Shown one piece after another: positions 27,267-39,792 of a stretch of 64,000 bases of DNA. The translations under genes and the position numbers were made by a program. How positions within the stretch are numbered: the first letter of the stretch is position 1; every line of letters starts with the position of its first letter. The notes below the pieces were generated by a model, which saw only the letters and a list, made by a program, of their open reading frames with translations, made no database searches and was not told the DNA's origin. The DNA lies in assembly GCF_016583985.1 (NCBI RefSeq), contig NZ_NRSD01000002.1, positions 62,001 to 126,000 on the forward strand. Reading direction: 5' to 3'. The stretch comes from Thiocapsa imhoffii. GTDB lineage: Bacteria; Pseudomonadota; Gammaproteobacteria; Chromatiales; Chromatiaceae.

Positions 27267-27563
27267 TTAATAGCGGGTTGACTGCTGCTGTTGCGCCGCG
27301 CGCGCCCGCTGTGCTTCCCAGAGTTCGCGATCGCGCTGTTGTTGCAGTTCCTTTTCATTCTGGTCGTAGGCAAAGGCGCCGAGCGCGCCGACACCGGCGC
27401 CGATCAGGGCGCCACGGCCGGCATTCGCACTCAGCGAGCCAATGGCGGCGCCGGTTGCAGCGCCTGCCGCGGCACCCGTCGTGGTGCGGGATGCGGTGGT
27501 GGTCCCACAGCCGATCAGTGCGGCAGAGGCCAGGGTTACGAGGAGTAGGGTTGCAATCTTCAT
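27267..27563 (-). CDS. Glycine-zipper outer-membrane-type lipoprotein
   Basis: 98 aa with a lipoprotein signal ending in lipobox ALIGC. A Gly/Ala-rich zipper follows (GAAAGAATGAAIGSL, GALIGAGVGALGAFAYD), then a Gln/Arg-rich tail. Such YMGG/OsmB-like proteins insert or lie along the outer membrane. A GGAGAC ribosome site supports Met at 27563; the longer frame upstream is spurious. Small stress-type lipoprotein; precise role unknown. Confidence 0.85.
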   Translation of the reverse strand: MKIATLLLVTLASAALIGCGTTTASRTTTGAAAGAATGAAIGSLSANAGRGALIGAGVGALGAFAYDQNEKELQQQRDRELWEAQRARAAQQQQSTRY

Positions 27564-27838
27564 TCTGACGTCTCCATGGCGAGGGCCCGCTTGGGGGCCT
27601 CTTGGGTTGGCCACCCCTGAATCAGGCATCCGGAATGCCCAGGGTGTGGTCCAACCATTGTGATGATCCGGCTCGGTCAAGGTTCCCGATGGCCTGATCC
27701 CGTGGTCCGCCAATCCGGTTATCAACGCGATCCCGACCGCCGCTGTCCGTCCCTCAGAACGGCCGTACGGAATGGAGATTGCGCTGTCGGGTTGGCTCTC
27801 GTGCGGCTGGACAAAATTTATGCGGGTCCATGCGTCCA

Positions 27839-29281
27839 TCACAACCCGGTCGATCTGAGGACAAGCATCTTTTCGATCTGCATCTCACGAAAACTGTAAG
27901 GGATGCCGCCCGTGCCAAGCCCCGATTGTCGCAGACCAGCGAATGGCATCCAATCGACGCGGAATGCCGTGTGGTCATTGATCATGACAGCGGAGGCATC
28001 GAGTCGAGTCGCCGCGCGTAATGCGGTGCCGAGATCCTTAGTGAAGACGGCCGCTTGAAAGGCATAGGGCAAGGCGTTGGCCCGCTGAATCGCGCGATCT
28101 AGGTCATCGTAGTGGTAGACCGCGATGACCGGACCGAAGATCTCCTGGGTGCTGACGCGTGCCCCATCTGGCGGATCCACCAAGACGGTCGGAGCATAGC
28201 AGGTCTCGGTCAAGGTGTCCCCGCCGCAGAGGAGCCTGGCGCCGCCGTGAACGGCTTCCTGAACCCAGGCATGGACACGCTCGGTTTCAGCTGGGCGAAT
28301 CAGCGGGCCAATATCGGTCGCTTCGCTGAGGGGATTGCCGACGCGCATGCTGAGTCCAGCCCCAGCGAGTGCTTGGGCCAGGGGCTCGGCAATGACCCGA
28401 TCGGCGAACACGCGCTGCACCGAGACGCAGACCTGCCCAGCGTGATAGAACCCCCCCTTGGCGAGTGCTGGCACCACCTCATCGAGATCGACGCGTCGAT
28501 CGACGATCACGGGAGCGACCCCACCATGCTCGAGCGTGCAGCGGGTGCCGGGCGCGATTCGCGAACGCAGATGCCAGCCCACGCGGGCACTACCGATAAA
28601 GGTCAACAGGGCGACCCGGGGATCCGTCGCCAGTGCCTCGGCGGTTGCGATCTCGTCCGTGATCAAGGCCTGCGCCCAACCCGCGGGCAGGCCGGCCTCG
28701 CGCAGCAGATCAATGAAATGGAAGCAGGATAAGGGGGTCTCCTCGGCGGGCTTGATGATGACCGGGCAGCCGGCGGCGACCGCCGGGCCGACCTGATGTA
28801 CGACCAGGTTCAGCGGATGATTGAAGGCACTGATGGCAACGACCGGGCCGATGGGTTCGTGGGTCGTGAAGGCGAGACGACCGGCCGATGCCGCGGTCGC
28901 ACCCATGGGAACTTGTGCACCGCGTTCATTGCGCAGGAGTTCCGCACAGTTGTGAATCCCATCGATGGCCCGGGCGATCTCGATGCGCGAATCGCTGAGC
29001 GGTTTGCCGCCCTCGTGGGTCGCTTCGGTCGCGAGCCATTCGGCACGCTCCCGCATCAGTTCGGCGGTACGCTGCAGAATCGCCACGCGTGCGTGCGCCG
29101 GCAGCCAAGCGTCGCGGTCGCGAAAGAGGCCGATCGCGACCCGCAGTGCCGCATCGACACCAGCACGATCGACAACGTCGACTTTGGCGATGACACTCAG
29201 GTCGAAGGGGTTGCGAACCTGCAGGCGACCCGCGGACGGGACGGCTGCGGCGAGACGATGGGTGACGTGCGGCTCAGTCAT
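27839..29281 (-). CDS. NAD(P)-dependent aldehyde dehydrogenase
   Basis: 480 aa, class ALDH. Motifs seen are the cofactor region SAFNHPLNLVVHQVGPAVAAGCPVIIKPA, the general base Glu in LEHGG, the nucleophile Cys near residue 283 (HAGQVCVSVQR) and the C-terminal EIFGPV and PFAGLRQSGLG. It resembles glyceraldehyde-3-phosphate (GapN-like), lactaldehyde or betaine-type dehydrogenases; the substrate is undetermined. Met at 29281 has a GAGG site, whereas the frame to 29359 adds an unlikely leader. It is divergent from smc. The next gene on its strand is the lipoprotein, 275 bases away. Confidence 0.9.
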   Translation of the reverse strand: MTEPHVTHRLAAAVPSAGRLQVRNPFDLSVIAKVDVVDRAGVDAALRVAIGLFRDRDAWLPAHARVAILQRTAELMRERAEWLATEATHEGGKPLSDSRIEIARAIDGIHNCAELLRNERGAQVPMGATAASAGRLAFTTHEPIGPVVAISAFNHPLNLVVHQVGPAVAAGCPVIIKPAEETPLSCFHFIDLLREAGLPAGWAQALITDEIATAEALATDPRVALLTFIGSARVGWHLRSRIAPGTRCTLEHGGVAPVIVDRRVDLDEVVPALAKGGFYHAGQVCVSVQRVFADRVIAEPLAQALAGAGLSMRVGNPLSEATDIGPLIRPAETERVHAWVQEAVHGGARLLCGGDTLTETCYAPTVLVDPPDGARVSTQEIFGPVIAVYHYDDLDRAIQRANALPYAFQAAVFTKDLGTALRAATRLDASAVMINDHTAFRVDWMPFAGLRQSGLGTGGIPYSFREMQIEKMLVLRSTGL

Positions 29282-29511
29282 GCGGCCTCGGTGTTCGCTG
29301 TGGAGTCTCCCCGGAGCGGACGCGGGGTGGGTAACCAAGCCGGCACTTGCGTGCTGCATGTTGTCTCAAGTTGACACCGGATACCTCAAAACATAGCAAC
29401 GGGTGGTCCGGTGCGCAAGACGGAAGCGGTTGTGCATGCTGCCGGTGCGGGCGTGCTCTCGATGGATCCGGTTGCTTGTGCGGATGAATCGCCTTCCGGT
29501 ATGTTGCCGGC

Positions 29512-32500
29512 ATGCGTCTTGAAAAGATCCGACTTGCCGGCTTCAAATCCTTCGTCGATCCCACGACGGTCCGATTCCCGAGTAACCTCGTCGGTGTTGT
29601 CGGCCCTAACGGCTGCGGTAAATCCAACGTGATCGACGCGGTGCGTTGGGTGATGGGTGAAAGTTCAGCGAAAATGCTGCGCGGCGAATCCATGGCCGAT
29701 GTCATCTTCAACGGCAGTTCTGGTCGGCAACCGGTCGGGGTGGCTAGCATCGAACTGGTGTTCGACAACACGGATGGGCGTGCCGGCGGCGCCTATGCCT
29801 CCTTCAACCAAATCTCAGTTAAACGGCAGGTCTCGCGCGATGGCCAATCCATCTATTCCCTGAATGGGTCGCGCTGCCGTCGCCGTGACATCCAGGACCT
29901 CTTTCTTGGGACCGGGCTTGGCCCGCGCAGCTACGCCATCATCGAACAAGGAATGATCTCGCGCATCATCGAGGCGCGTCCCGAGGATCTGCGCCTGTTC
30001 CTCGAGGAAGCGGCCGGGATCTCCAAGTACAAGGAACGGCGGCGCGAGACTGAGAGCCGGATGCGCCAGACGCGGGAGAACCTGGAGCGGCTTGATGATC
30101 TGCGGACCGAGGTGGGTCAGCAACTGCTGCATTTGGAACGGCAGGCCGCCGCGGCTGAACGCTACAGTCAGCTCAAGTCGGAGGAACGGCGTCTCGATCT
30201 GGAGTTGACGGCGTTGCGCTGGCGACAACTTGATGACGAGATCCAGACGCAGGAGCAAGGGCTTACCGAGGCACAGACCCGGCAAGCGGCGGCGGTGACT
30301 CGGCAGCGTCGGCTCGAAGCCGAAATCGAGGCGGGTCGCGCCGCCTATCAGGAGGCATCCGAAGACTTCAATCAGGTCCAGGGCCGCTTCTATGCGGTTG
30401 GCGCCGAGATCGCGCGTGCTGAACAGGCCATCCAGTTTGCGAACGAGACGCGTGGCCATCGTGAAGGCGAGCTGTTGCGGCTCGATCAGGAACTCAGCGA
30501 GACGACGGATCACGCGGAGCGCGATCAGCAGCGCTTGCAAGAGATCGACACCGGGCTGGCGGGTGATGAGCCCGCGCTCGATGAGGCGGAGTCAGCATTG
30601 GCTGAGGTGCTCACCCGGGTCCGGGGTGCCGAGACGCGGTTGCACGATTGGGAGACGGTCTGGGATGACTTCAGCCGTGAGGCGGCGGGGCCGATTGAGC
30701 AGGCGCAAGCAGCCCGTTCTCGCATCACCGGCCTGGAGCAGAGCGCACAGCGGGATCATGAGCGACTGCGGCGTCTCGATGACGAGGCGGCACACCGACA
30801 GGCGCTCGATCTCGATGACCAGCTCAAACCGCTCGCAGAGCAGGAAGCCGACCTGGACGCGGAGCGTGCAACCTTGGAGACGCGGCAAGCATGCCTAGAC
30901 CAGACCCTCGCCACGCATGAAGCGCGGCGGGCGGCGGGTGTCTTGGAGCTCGATCGCACACGCACGGCCCTGCAAGAGTCCAGAGGCCGGCTCGCCTCGC
31001 TGCACGCGCTTCAGGAAGAGGCCTTGCGCGCGCAAGACCCGGCCGAGACCGACTGGTTGGAACAGCGCGGTCTCGCCGAGGCGCCGCGTCTCATCGATCA
31101 GCTCGAGGTGGATGCCGGCTGGGAGAACGCTCTCGAGGCGGTGCTCGGCGAGGCCCTGCACGCCCTCGGGACTGAGGATCTGGCCGCTGTGCTGGCCGAT
31201 GGCCGCGATCCACCGCCGGGCTTGGTGCTCATCGAAACCAGCGATGAGGGGGGCCACTCGTCTCCGCCAACCGGCTGTTTGCGCGCGTACCTGCGGTGTC
31301 CTTGGCCGCTGGAGACTCTGATCGGCTCAGCGCGTCCCGTCGCCGATCTGCCCGCGGCCATGGCGATTCGGGCCACCTTGACCGGGAGCGAGCAGTTGGT
31401 TACGCCTCAGGGCGTGCGCGTGGGGCGCGACTGGTTGAAGACGCCATCCGTGCGTGTTGGCGGGGGCGCCATTGCGCGCGCCGAGTCGATCAAACAACTC
31501 TCCGATGAGATCAGCCAATACGAGGCTGAACTCAAGCGTCACGAGGAGGAGGGTGCGCGCCTGGGAGCGGAGCAGGCGCGGATGCGGACGGAGTGCGACG
31601 CGAACGCCCGACGTGGCCGCGAGATCGATCGACAACTCTCCGAGCTGAAGGCCGAGTTGGCGAGTCTGCGTGCGCAACGCGAGCATCGCCGTGAGCGGCT
31701 GCTGGCGCTGCAGGAGGAGCGCACCGAGTTGCAGGCGCGCATTGCCGAGACCCTCGAGGAGATCGAAGAGACGCGTGAGCAGCTCCACGAGGCACTCGAT
31801 GCCGCCAATGTCTTGGCCACCCGCCGCGAGACGATGCAGGCGGAGCGCACGCGGCTGCGGGCCGAACTGGAGGCGGAGCGCGAACAGGAACGGTTGAGTC
31901 GCGAGCGTGGTCACGGGCTGCGGGTGCGGGTGGAGTCAAGCCGCGCGGCGCGCGCGGCGACTGTCCAGAGTCGCGCGCGGCTTGAGGAGCGGCGGGCCCT
32001 GCTCGATGCGCGGCGGCGTGAACTCCTGGAGGCCTTGGCAGCGGATCTCGACCCGCTTGCCGATCAGCGTGCGCGGCTCGACGAGCAACTCGCGCGGCGG
32101 GTCGAGGTTGAACAAGACCTGGCGCGCGCACGGACCCGTCTTGAGCAGTTGGACGCGCAGGTGCGAGCGCTTGAGCAGGAGCGGCAGCGGGTCGAACAGG
32201 CGGAGCAACTCAGTCGTCAGGAACTCGATCAACTGCGTCTGGCGCATCAGGAGCGGCTCGTGCGCCGCCAGACCCTGGTCGAGCAGCTCGCCGCGGCACA
32301 GCAGACGCCCAACGCGGTGCTGAACGGGATGGATCCGGCCGCCAACGAGTCCGTTTGGCAGGACGCGCTGGCGAAGACGAGCGCACGTATCCAGCGCTTG
32401 GGCCCGGTCAATCTCGCGGCGGTCGAGGAGTATCGGCAGCAGCGTGAGCGCAAGGCGTACCTGGATGCGCAGCACGAGGACATCAGTCACTCGCTTGATA

Positions 32501-33015
32501 CCCTGGAACACGCGATCCGCAAGATCGACCGCGAGACGCGACACCGGTTTCGCGAGACCTACGAACAGGTCAACCAGGGCTTCCAACAGCTCTTCCCACG
32601 CCTCTTCGGCGGGGGGCAGGCGCGTTTGGAGCTCACCGACGAAGATCTCCTCGAGACCGGTGTCAGCGTCATGGCACGACCACCTGGCAAACGCAATGCG
32701 AGTATCCATCTGCTCTCAGGGGGGGAGAAGGCACTCACGGCCGTGGCGTTGGTGTTCGCGATCTTCGAGCTGAATCCGGCCCCCTTCTGTATGCTCGATG
32801 AGGTGGACGCGCCGCTCGACGAGGCGAATGTGGGACGCTTCTGTGAGTTGGTCCGCTCGATGTCGCAACGCGTGCAGTTCGTCTTCATCAGCCACAATAA
32901 AGTGACCATGGAGATTGCCGAGCATCTGCTCGGCGTGACCATGCATGAGCCAGGGGTCTCGCGTTTGGTTGCGGTCGATGTCAACGAGGCGGTGCGGCTC
33001 GCGGCCGTATCCTAG
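29512..33015 (+). CDS. smc: Chromosome partition protein SMC
   Basis: The protein (1167 aa) forms a long antiparallel coiled-coil dimer that organises and separates chromosomes with ScpA/ScpB. The head N-half holds Walker A GPNGCGKS (31-38), followed by a coiled coil. A hinge lies around 510-660, then a second coiled coil, then the C-half with signature LLSGGEKALTA (near 1067) and Walker B FCMLDEVDAPLDEANV (near 1090). The canonical bacterial start MRLEKIRLAGFKSFVDPT fixes the start. Presence of SMC and not MukB agrees with gammaproteobacteria outside the enteric group. zipA and ligA follow, as commonly seen. Confidence 0.97.
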   Translation: MRLEKIRLAGFKSFVDPTTVRFPSNLVGVVGPNGCGKSNVIDAVRWVMGESSAKMLRGESMADVIFNGSSGRQPVGVASIELVFDNTDGRAGGAYASFNQISVKRQVSRDGQSIYSLNGSRCRRRDIQDLFLGTGLGPRSYAIIEQGMISRIIEARPEDLRLFLEEAAGISKYKERRRETESRMRQTRENLERLDDLRTEVGQQLLHLERQAAAAERYSQLKSEERRLDLELTALRWRQLDDEIQTQEQGLTEAQTRQAAAVTRQRRLEAEIEAGRAAYQEASEDFNQVQGRFYAVGAEIARAEQAIQFANETRGHREGELLRLDQELSETTDHAERDQQRLQEIDTGLAGDEPALDEAESALAEVLTRVRGAETRLHDWETVWDDFSREAAGPIEQAQAARSRITGLEQSAQRDHERLRRLDDEAAHRQALDLDDQLKPLAEQEADLDAERATLETRQACLDQTLATHEARRAAGVLELDRTRTALQESRGRLASLHALQEEALRAQDPAETDWLEQRGLAEAPRLIDQLEVDAGWENALEAVLGEALHALGTEDLAAVLADGRDPPPGLVLIETSDEGGHSSPPTGCLRAYLRCPWPLETLIGSARPVADLPAAMAIRATLTGSEQLVTPQGVRVGRDWLKTPSVRVGGGAIARAESIKQLSDEISQYEAELKRHEEEGARLGAEQARMRTECDANARRGREIDRQLSELKAELASLRAQREHRRERLLALQEERTELQARIAETLEEIEETREQLHEALDAANVLATRRETMQAERTRLRAELEAEREQERLSRERGHGLRVRVESSRAARAATVQSRARLEERRALLDARRRELLEALAADLDPLADQRARLDEQLARRVEVEQDLARARTRLEQLDAQVRALEQERQRVEQAEQLSRQELDQLRLAHQERLVRRQTLVEQLAAAQQTPNAVLNGMDPAANESVWQDALAKTSARIQRLGPVNLAAVEEYRQQRERKAYLDAQHEDISHSLDTLEHAIRKIDRETRHRFRETYEQVNQGFQQLFPRLFGGGQARLELTDEDLLETGVSVMARPPGKRNASIHLLSGGEKALTAVALVFAIFELNPAPFCMLDEVDAPLDEANVGRFCELVRSMSQRVQFVFISHNKVTMEIAEHLLGVTMHEPGVSRLVAVDVNEAVRLAAVS

Positions 33016-33100
33016 TGGTGGCGCACGTCGCGAGAGCGGTCCGGATCGGGTGTTCCCTGCGTGTGGTGAGGGCCGGCGGATGTCTGGATCGCGACGGAGC

Positions 33101-33139
33101 GCAATGCGGGCATACAGCGAGCGCCCGCATTGCTATACT
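33101..33139 (+). promoter_or_regulatory. 11-bp dyad abutting an extended -10 box upstream of zipA
   Basis: GCAATGCGGGC (33101-33111) and GCCCGCATTGC (33123-33133) are a perfect 11-bp inverted repeat with an 11-base loop. The last bases supply the TGC of an extended -10, TGC-TATACT (33131-33139), 41 bases before zipA. It could be an operator over a zipA-ligA promoter or an smc terminator stem; no T-run follows directly. Confidence 0.5.
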
Positions 33140-33180
33140 CCACCCAATTTTTGAACGCTAGATTGACGCACACTGCCTGA

Positions 33181-36209
<3,029 letters not shown>

Positions 36210-36248
36210 GGTGCGGCGAGCGGTGTCATCCAGGCTAGTCAAGGTGTC

Positions 36249-36380
36249 ATGGACGGATGGTTGGATGACCGCGCCGCGGAGGCGGATCTTGGTCTGCTGG
36301 GGACGGATGTGTTTCGATCGGGACCCGCTACCCCCACCTTGATCCCATTTGATGTCCTACCCACCAACCCCAGCCACTGA
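36249..36380 (+). CDS. Possible 43-residue ORF in frame behind ligA
   Basis: The ligA frame stays open after its stop for 57 codons. An ATG at 36249 gives a natural-looking acidic peptide (MDGWLDDRAAEADLGLLGTD to PTNPSH). AAGGTG upstream is too close to be a good ribosome site. It may be a small protein gene, or the remnant of a longer LigA tail. No family recognised. Confidence 0.28.
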   Translation: MDGWLDDRAAEADLGLLGTDVFRSGPATPTLIPFDVLPTNPSH

Positions 36381-36407
36381 GCGACGCGAGACAACCGAGG
36401 TTTTGCC

Positions 36408-36680
36408 ATGAACGACCTGAGTCAAGAGCAGCAGATCCTGATCGCCATGCGGCACACCCTGTCTGCGATCATTCGTGACATCACGCCACCGCCTGGGATG
36501 CGCCATCCGCTCTCTGAGGGTACGATCGAAGATGTGCGGCAGTGTCTCGGCCTGATCGCGGCACGTGAAAAAGAACTGGCCGATGCGCAGGGACGCGGTG
36601 GGGAGCGGCCCTATTACGCCGATGCGCCACAGCCCGCGCAGGTGGTCCCAATCGCGGGTATCAAAAAACGAGGAGGGTGA
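36408..36680 (+). CDS. Small hypothetical protein before the CA-like gene
   Basis: 90 residues, mostly helical and charged: an amphipathic start (MNDLSQEQQILIAMRHTLSAIIRDIT), a Pro-rich turn, a second helix (EDVRQCLGLIAAREKELAD) and a basic Gly-rich end. No signal peptide or membrane segment. The pattern of two helices with conserved-looking TPPPGMRHPLSEGT suggests a real conserved gene, but I do not recognise it. It ends 4 bases before the carbonic-anhydrase-like start, so the two are probably co-transcribed. Confidence 0.72.
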   Translation: MNDLSQEQQILIAMRHTLSAIIRDITPPPGMRHPLSEGTIEDVRQCLGLIAAREKELADAQGRGGERPYYADAPQPAQVVPIAGIKKRGG

Positions 36681-36684
36681 AGCC

Positions 36685-37482
36685 ATGGGCGACGGACGAT
36701 GTGGTGGAGTGAGCGGGACGCGGCATGAGCGGGTCGCGCTGCTCGGAGGCGGTGCAATCCTGACATTGGCATTCCTCTCACCGTCGGTCGCCGAGACGCC
36801 GAATTGGTCCTATACGGGGGCAACCGGCCCGGCCCACTGGGGAGAACTCAGCCCGCTCTACGCGACCTGTGCGCAGGGTACGTACCAATCCCCGATCGCG
36901 ATTGAGGAGACGCAGCGCGCGAGCTATACACCGCTCCAGTTTCGCTACCGATCGCAACTGCTTGAGGCTGAAAACACGGGTCATACCGTTCGACTGATCT
37001 CGCCTCCCGGGAGTGCCTTGGTGGTGCGCGGCCAGGCCTTCGACTTGACCCATTTCACCTTCCATGTGCCCGCCCTGCATCCGGTGAGCGGTGTCGCGGC
37101 CGAGGGAGAGATCCACCTCGTGCATCGCGACGCACAGGGAAACCAAACGATTGTGGCCGTTCCCTTACGCGTCGGAGAGCGCGAGAACCGGATTCTCGAA
37201 CGCATCCTCGACCACTTTCCCATGACGCCCGGAAGCCGAGTTCGGCATCGGCAGGTTGGCATCAACCCACTGTTTCTCTTGCCTCAAGATCGCAGTTACT
37301 ACCGTTACACCGGATCGCTGGTCACGCCACCTTGCACCGAACCGGTGCTGTGGTTCGTTTTTCGCGAACCGCTCGAGGTCAGCGCCGCGCAGATTCAGCG
37401 TATCGCGCAAGCGACCGGCGAGAACGCGCGCCCGGTCCAGCCACTCAACGGGCGACCGGTTTTCTCCCTCTTCCGCTACTGA
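36685..37482 (+). CDS. Exported alpha-carbonic-anhydrase-like protein, active site degenerate
   Basis: 265 aa with a signal peptide (about 15-36, ending SVAET) and an alpha-CA fold (WSYTGATGPAHWGELSPLY, GTYQSPIAIEE). In active alpha-CAs the first two Zn ligands are in FHFH; here the segment reads HFTFHVPALH, so the ligand equal to human His94 is Thr and Glu106 is Leu. The third ligand (EIHLVH) and the proton-shuttle-like His in NTGHTV remain. The usual LTTPP is LVTPP, so the Thr199 equivalent is Val. It therefore looks catalytically impaired or repurposed, although alignment offsets should be checked. A strong AGGAGGG ribosome site fixes the start. Confidence 0.9.
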   Translation: MGDGRCGGVSGTRHERVALLGGGAILTLAFLSPSVAETPNWSYTGATGPAHWGELSPLYATCAQGTYQSPIAIEETQRASYTPLQFRYRSQLLEAENTGHTVRLISPPGSALVVRGQAFDLTHFTFHVPALHPVSGVAAEGEIHLVHRDAQGNQTIVAVPLRVGERENRILERILDHFPMTPGSRVRHRQVGINPLFLLPQDRSYYRYTGSLVTPPCTEPVLWFVFREPLEVSAAQIQRIAQATGENARPVQPLNGRPVFSLFRY

Positions 37483-37491
37483 TGGCGTTGC

Positions 37492-38436
37492 TTAGGTGAA
37501 GGCGATCCTGTACCCCTCGTCATCGATCAGACGCTGTGCGTCCAGGACGAGCACGCCTGCATGGCGATCGAGGTGGTGCAGGCCACGCCACCCCCCCAGC
37601 GCGGGACCCGATCCGGACCAGATCCGCTGTTCGCGATAGACCTCAGGGGTGAGGTGGTCGATCCGATTCAATCCCAATCCATAGCCATAATGGGGCACGC
37701 AGTCCTGACTCGGTCGGACCAGCCTGCCGTGGGCGTCGGGTAGGATCCGCCCCGCCGGTCGCCCGCGCGAGAAGTCGCGGACGATGGGATTGCCCGCATG
37801 CGGTATCCAGTGGCGACTCAGCGGCGAGTCGGCGTGAAATGCGTAGAGTGACTCGTTCATGCGAATGCGGCCCTGATGCGCGGCACACATCAGCCACCAC
37901 CGCCCCGCGTGCGCGAAGAGTGTGGCATCCGCGGCCTCGATGTTGGTCAAGAGGCTGTGACGACGGACCCATCGATCAGGGAAACGCTCGCATTGATACA
38001 GATCGACACAGCGACTCTGCGCACTCTCGGGAACCATGAAGAGGTCCCCACCAAAGTCGAACAAAAACGGGTAGGACAGATGGCGATCCTCGGCCAAAAC
38101 GGTTTGCGCCTCGCCGCGCGGCTGCAAATCATCGCCGAGCGGGAGCACACTGATCTGTCCGATCGCGCGCGCGCGCGGATACTCCTCGACAAACAACCAC
38201 CAGCGTCCATCACGACGCCACAGAAAGGGGTCGGCCCAGAAGCGATCCGGTGGCGGTAGGATCGGCTGCAAGCGGGCTGGATCGGGAATCCATGGTGTCG
38301 TCGGATTCTCCGGTCCAATGAGTAGGAACCATTGGGCCCAAGCCGTTTGTTGTTCGCGCCGCGCGGTCCGTTTCCCACGCGCCCGCGCAAGCTTCTGTTG
38401 CAGTCGGCGGACGGTCGTTAGGAGTGAAGTCCACAT
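37492..38436 (-). CDS. GINT1/GH43-like beta-propeller sugar protein
   Basis: 314 aa. FWADPFLWRRDGRWWLFVEEY and LSYPFLFDFGGDLFMVPES are the hallmarks of the five-bladed domain found at the N-terminus of glucosamine inositolphosphorylceramide transferases and in several polysaccharide loci. The family resembles GH43 folds. No signal peptide or transmembrane helix, so it is probably cytoplasmic or associated with glycan assembly. It converges on the CA-like gene and follows a GNAT gene in the same direction, 154 bases apart. Exact reaction unknown. Confidence 0.65.
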   Translation of the reverse strand: MWTSLLTTVRRLQQKLARARGKRTARREQQTAWAQWFLLIGPENPTTPWIPDPARLQPILPPPDRFWADPFLWRRDGRWWLFVEEYPRARAIGQISVLPLGDDLQPRGEAQTVLAEDRHLSYPFLFDFGGDLFMVPESAQSRCVDLYQCERFPDRWVRRHSLLTNIEAADATLFAHAGRWWLMCAAHQGRIRMNESLYAFHADSPLSRHWIPHAGNPIVRDFSRGRPAGRILPDAHGRLVRPSQDCVPHYGYGLGLNRIDHLTPEVYREQRIWSGSGPALGGWRGLHHLDRHAGVLVLDAQRLIDDEGYRIAFT

Positions 38437-38590
38437 GGGATCACGCGCAGACCCTGAACCGGGGAAGATCGATGGGTTGGGTGCCTGGCCTCATGATCTC
38501 GATGCAGACCACTGGGTCGACCATGTCTTGCCCTGTTGGCTGAACGGCATGCCGGCTGGCGGCCTGGCGCGCGCGGGATGATTAGGCTGC

Positions 38591-39679
38591 TCAACCGCCA
38601 TCGCCGTCACCCTGGGTCACGTAGAGTGGTTCCGCCACCGCCGGGAGATGGCGTGCCAGGATCGGCCCTGGGCGTCCAGACTTGCTCAACTTGGGGGTGA
38701 ATCCGAGCGCTCCGACCAGGCTGGTGAGCGCGGCGTCGCTGACGAAGATTTCGGCCCGCTCAACCCGCTCACGCCGCAGTTCGTGCAGCGCGGCGGCGAA
38801 CAGGGAGGCGCGCGCACGCTGGTCCTCGGGTGCCGTCAGCAGATCCAGGATCTTCCCGCGGCGACGCCGTCCCTGGTCGAACGCCCGCACCACGCAATAG
38901 CCACGCAGCGTCTGCCCGTCGCTGACCGTTAGGACATGATGCCCACCATCTGGATGATCTCGATAGCGCCAATTCAGCAAGCGGGCGTCACGCTGGCAGA
39001 TGGCGGGGTAACGCTGAACAACGCGCTGCCACAGTTGATCAAAGCGCGCATCGAAGTCGCCGAGATGTGGTTCGACAGGCAACTCAGGTCTCGGCCAAGG
39101 CCCCATCGCCTGTTCGATCAGGGCGCCGGTGAGATCACCGAGTTGGGTGCCTAGCACACGTGCGATGGGATGACGGAGGGTGATACGGCGATGGAATCCG
39201 CCACTTTGAGCAACCGGAGCGAAGCCGACGCGCTCCCCGATTCTGGCCATGGGGTCGGCGACATGCTTGCCGAGTTGGATGGGACCGGCGGCTGGATGGT
39301 CGAAAAGCGCGGCAGCGATGCCGCGCGACAGATTGGGAACCTGGTCTGAATCCATGACGGGCTGAGCCGTGCGCTTGTGCTCGCGCAGGGCCTGGCGAGT
39401 CAAACCCCAGTGCACCAGGACATCGACGAACCACCAGGCTTGACAGGGTGCACCATCGACGAAGAGCCCAGCCGGAATGGTTGCCAGGTTACCGATGAGA
39501 TGCCCCCGCCACACGGCGACGACGCCCCGATAGCCGGGTCGCTCCAGGCGTGGATCCTGGTGCCATTGCCAATCCCAGAGCCGCTCAGCCCGGCGCGCTG
39601 GCGCGACGCCATAGACCTCTTCCATCCGTTCCAGGATTTGGCCCCGATCTCCCTCGGTCCCGAGTCTGATCTCGATCAT
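38591..39679 (-). CDS. GNAT-like N-acyltransferase, 362 aa
   Basis: It has an N-terminal GNAT half (MIEIRLGTEGDRGQILERMEEVYG, YRGVVAVWRGHLIGNLATIPAGLFVDG) and a C-terminal half that repeats the fold (RGYCVVRAFDQGRRRRGKILDLLTAPEDQ). This double-GNAT layout occurs in proteins of polysaccharide and cell-surface loci. It likely moves an acyl group from acyl-CoA to an amino sugar or amino acid. The pairing with the GINT1-like neighbour supports a glycan role. Confidence is good for the fold and low for the substrate. Confidence 0.72.
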   Translation of the reverse strand: MIEIRLGTEGDRGQILERMEEVYGVAPARRAERLWDWQWHQDPRLERPGYRGVVAVWRGHLIGNLATIPAGLFVDGAPCQAWWFVDVLVHWGLTRQALREHKRTAQPVMDSDQVPNLSRGIAAALFDHPAAGPIQLGKHVADPMARIGERVGFAPVAQSGGFHRRITLRHPIARVLGTQLGDLTGALIEQAMGPWPRPELPVEPHLGDFDARFDQLWQRVVQRYPAICQRDARLLNWRYRDHPDGGHHVLTVSDGQTLRGYCVVRAFDQGRRRRGKILDLLTAPEDQRARASLFAAALHELRRERVERAEIFVSDAALTSLVGALGFTPKLSKSGRPGPILARHLPAVAEPLYVTQGDGDGG

Positions 39680-39792
39680 CGTGCGATGGTTAGCGTCGCC
39701 AAAACCTCGTCTCAGCGTGCCCCGCCGCGCGTGCGATGGGGCTGAATAGACCCTGGAAGCATCGGCAGCGGAGCGGGGCGATGACGCGACCC

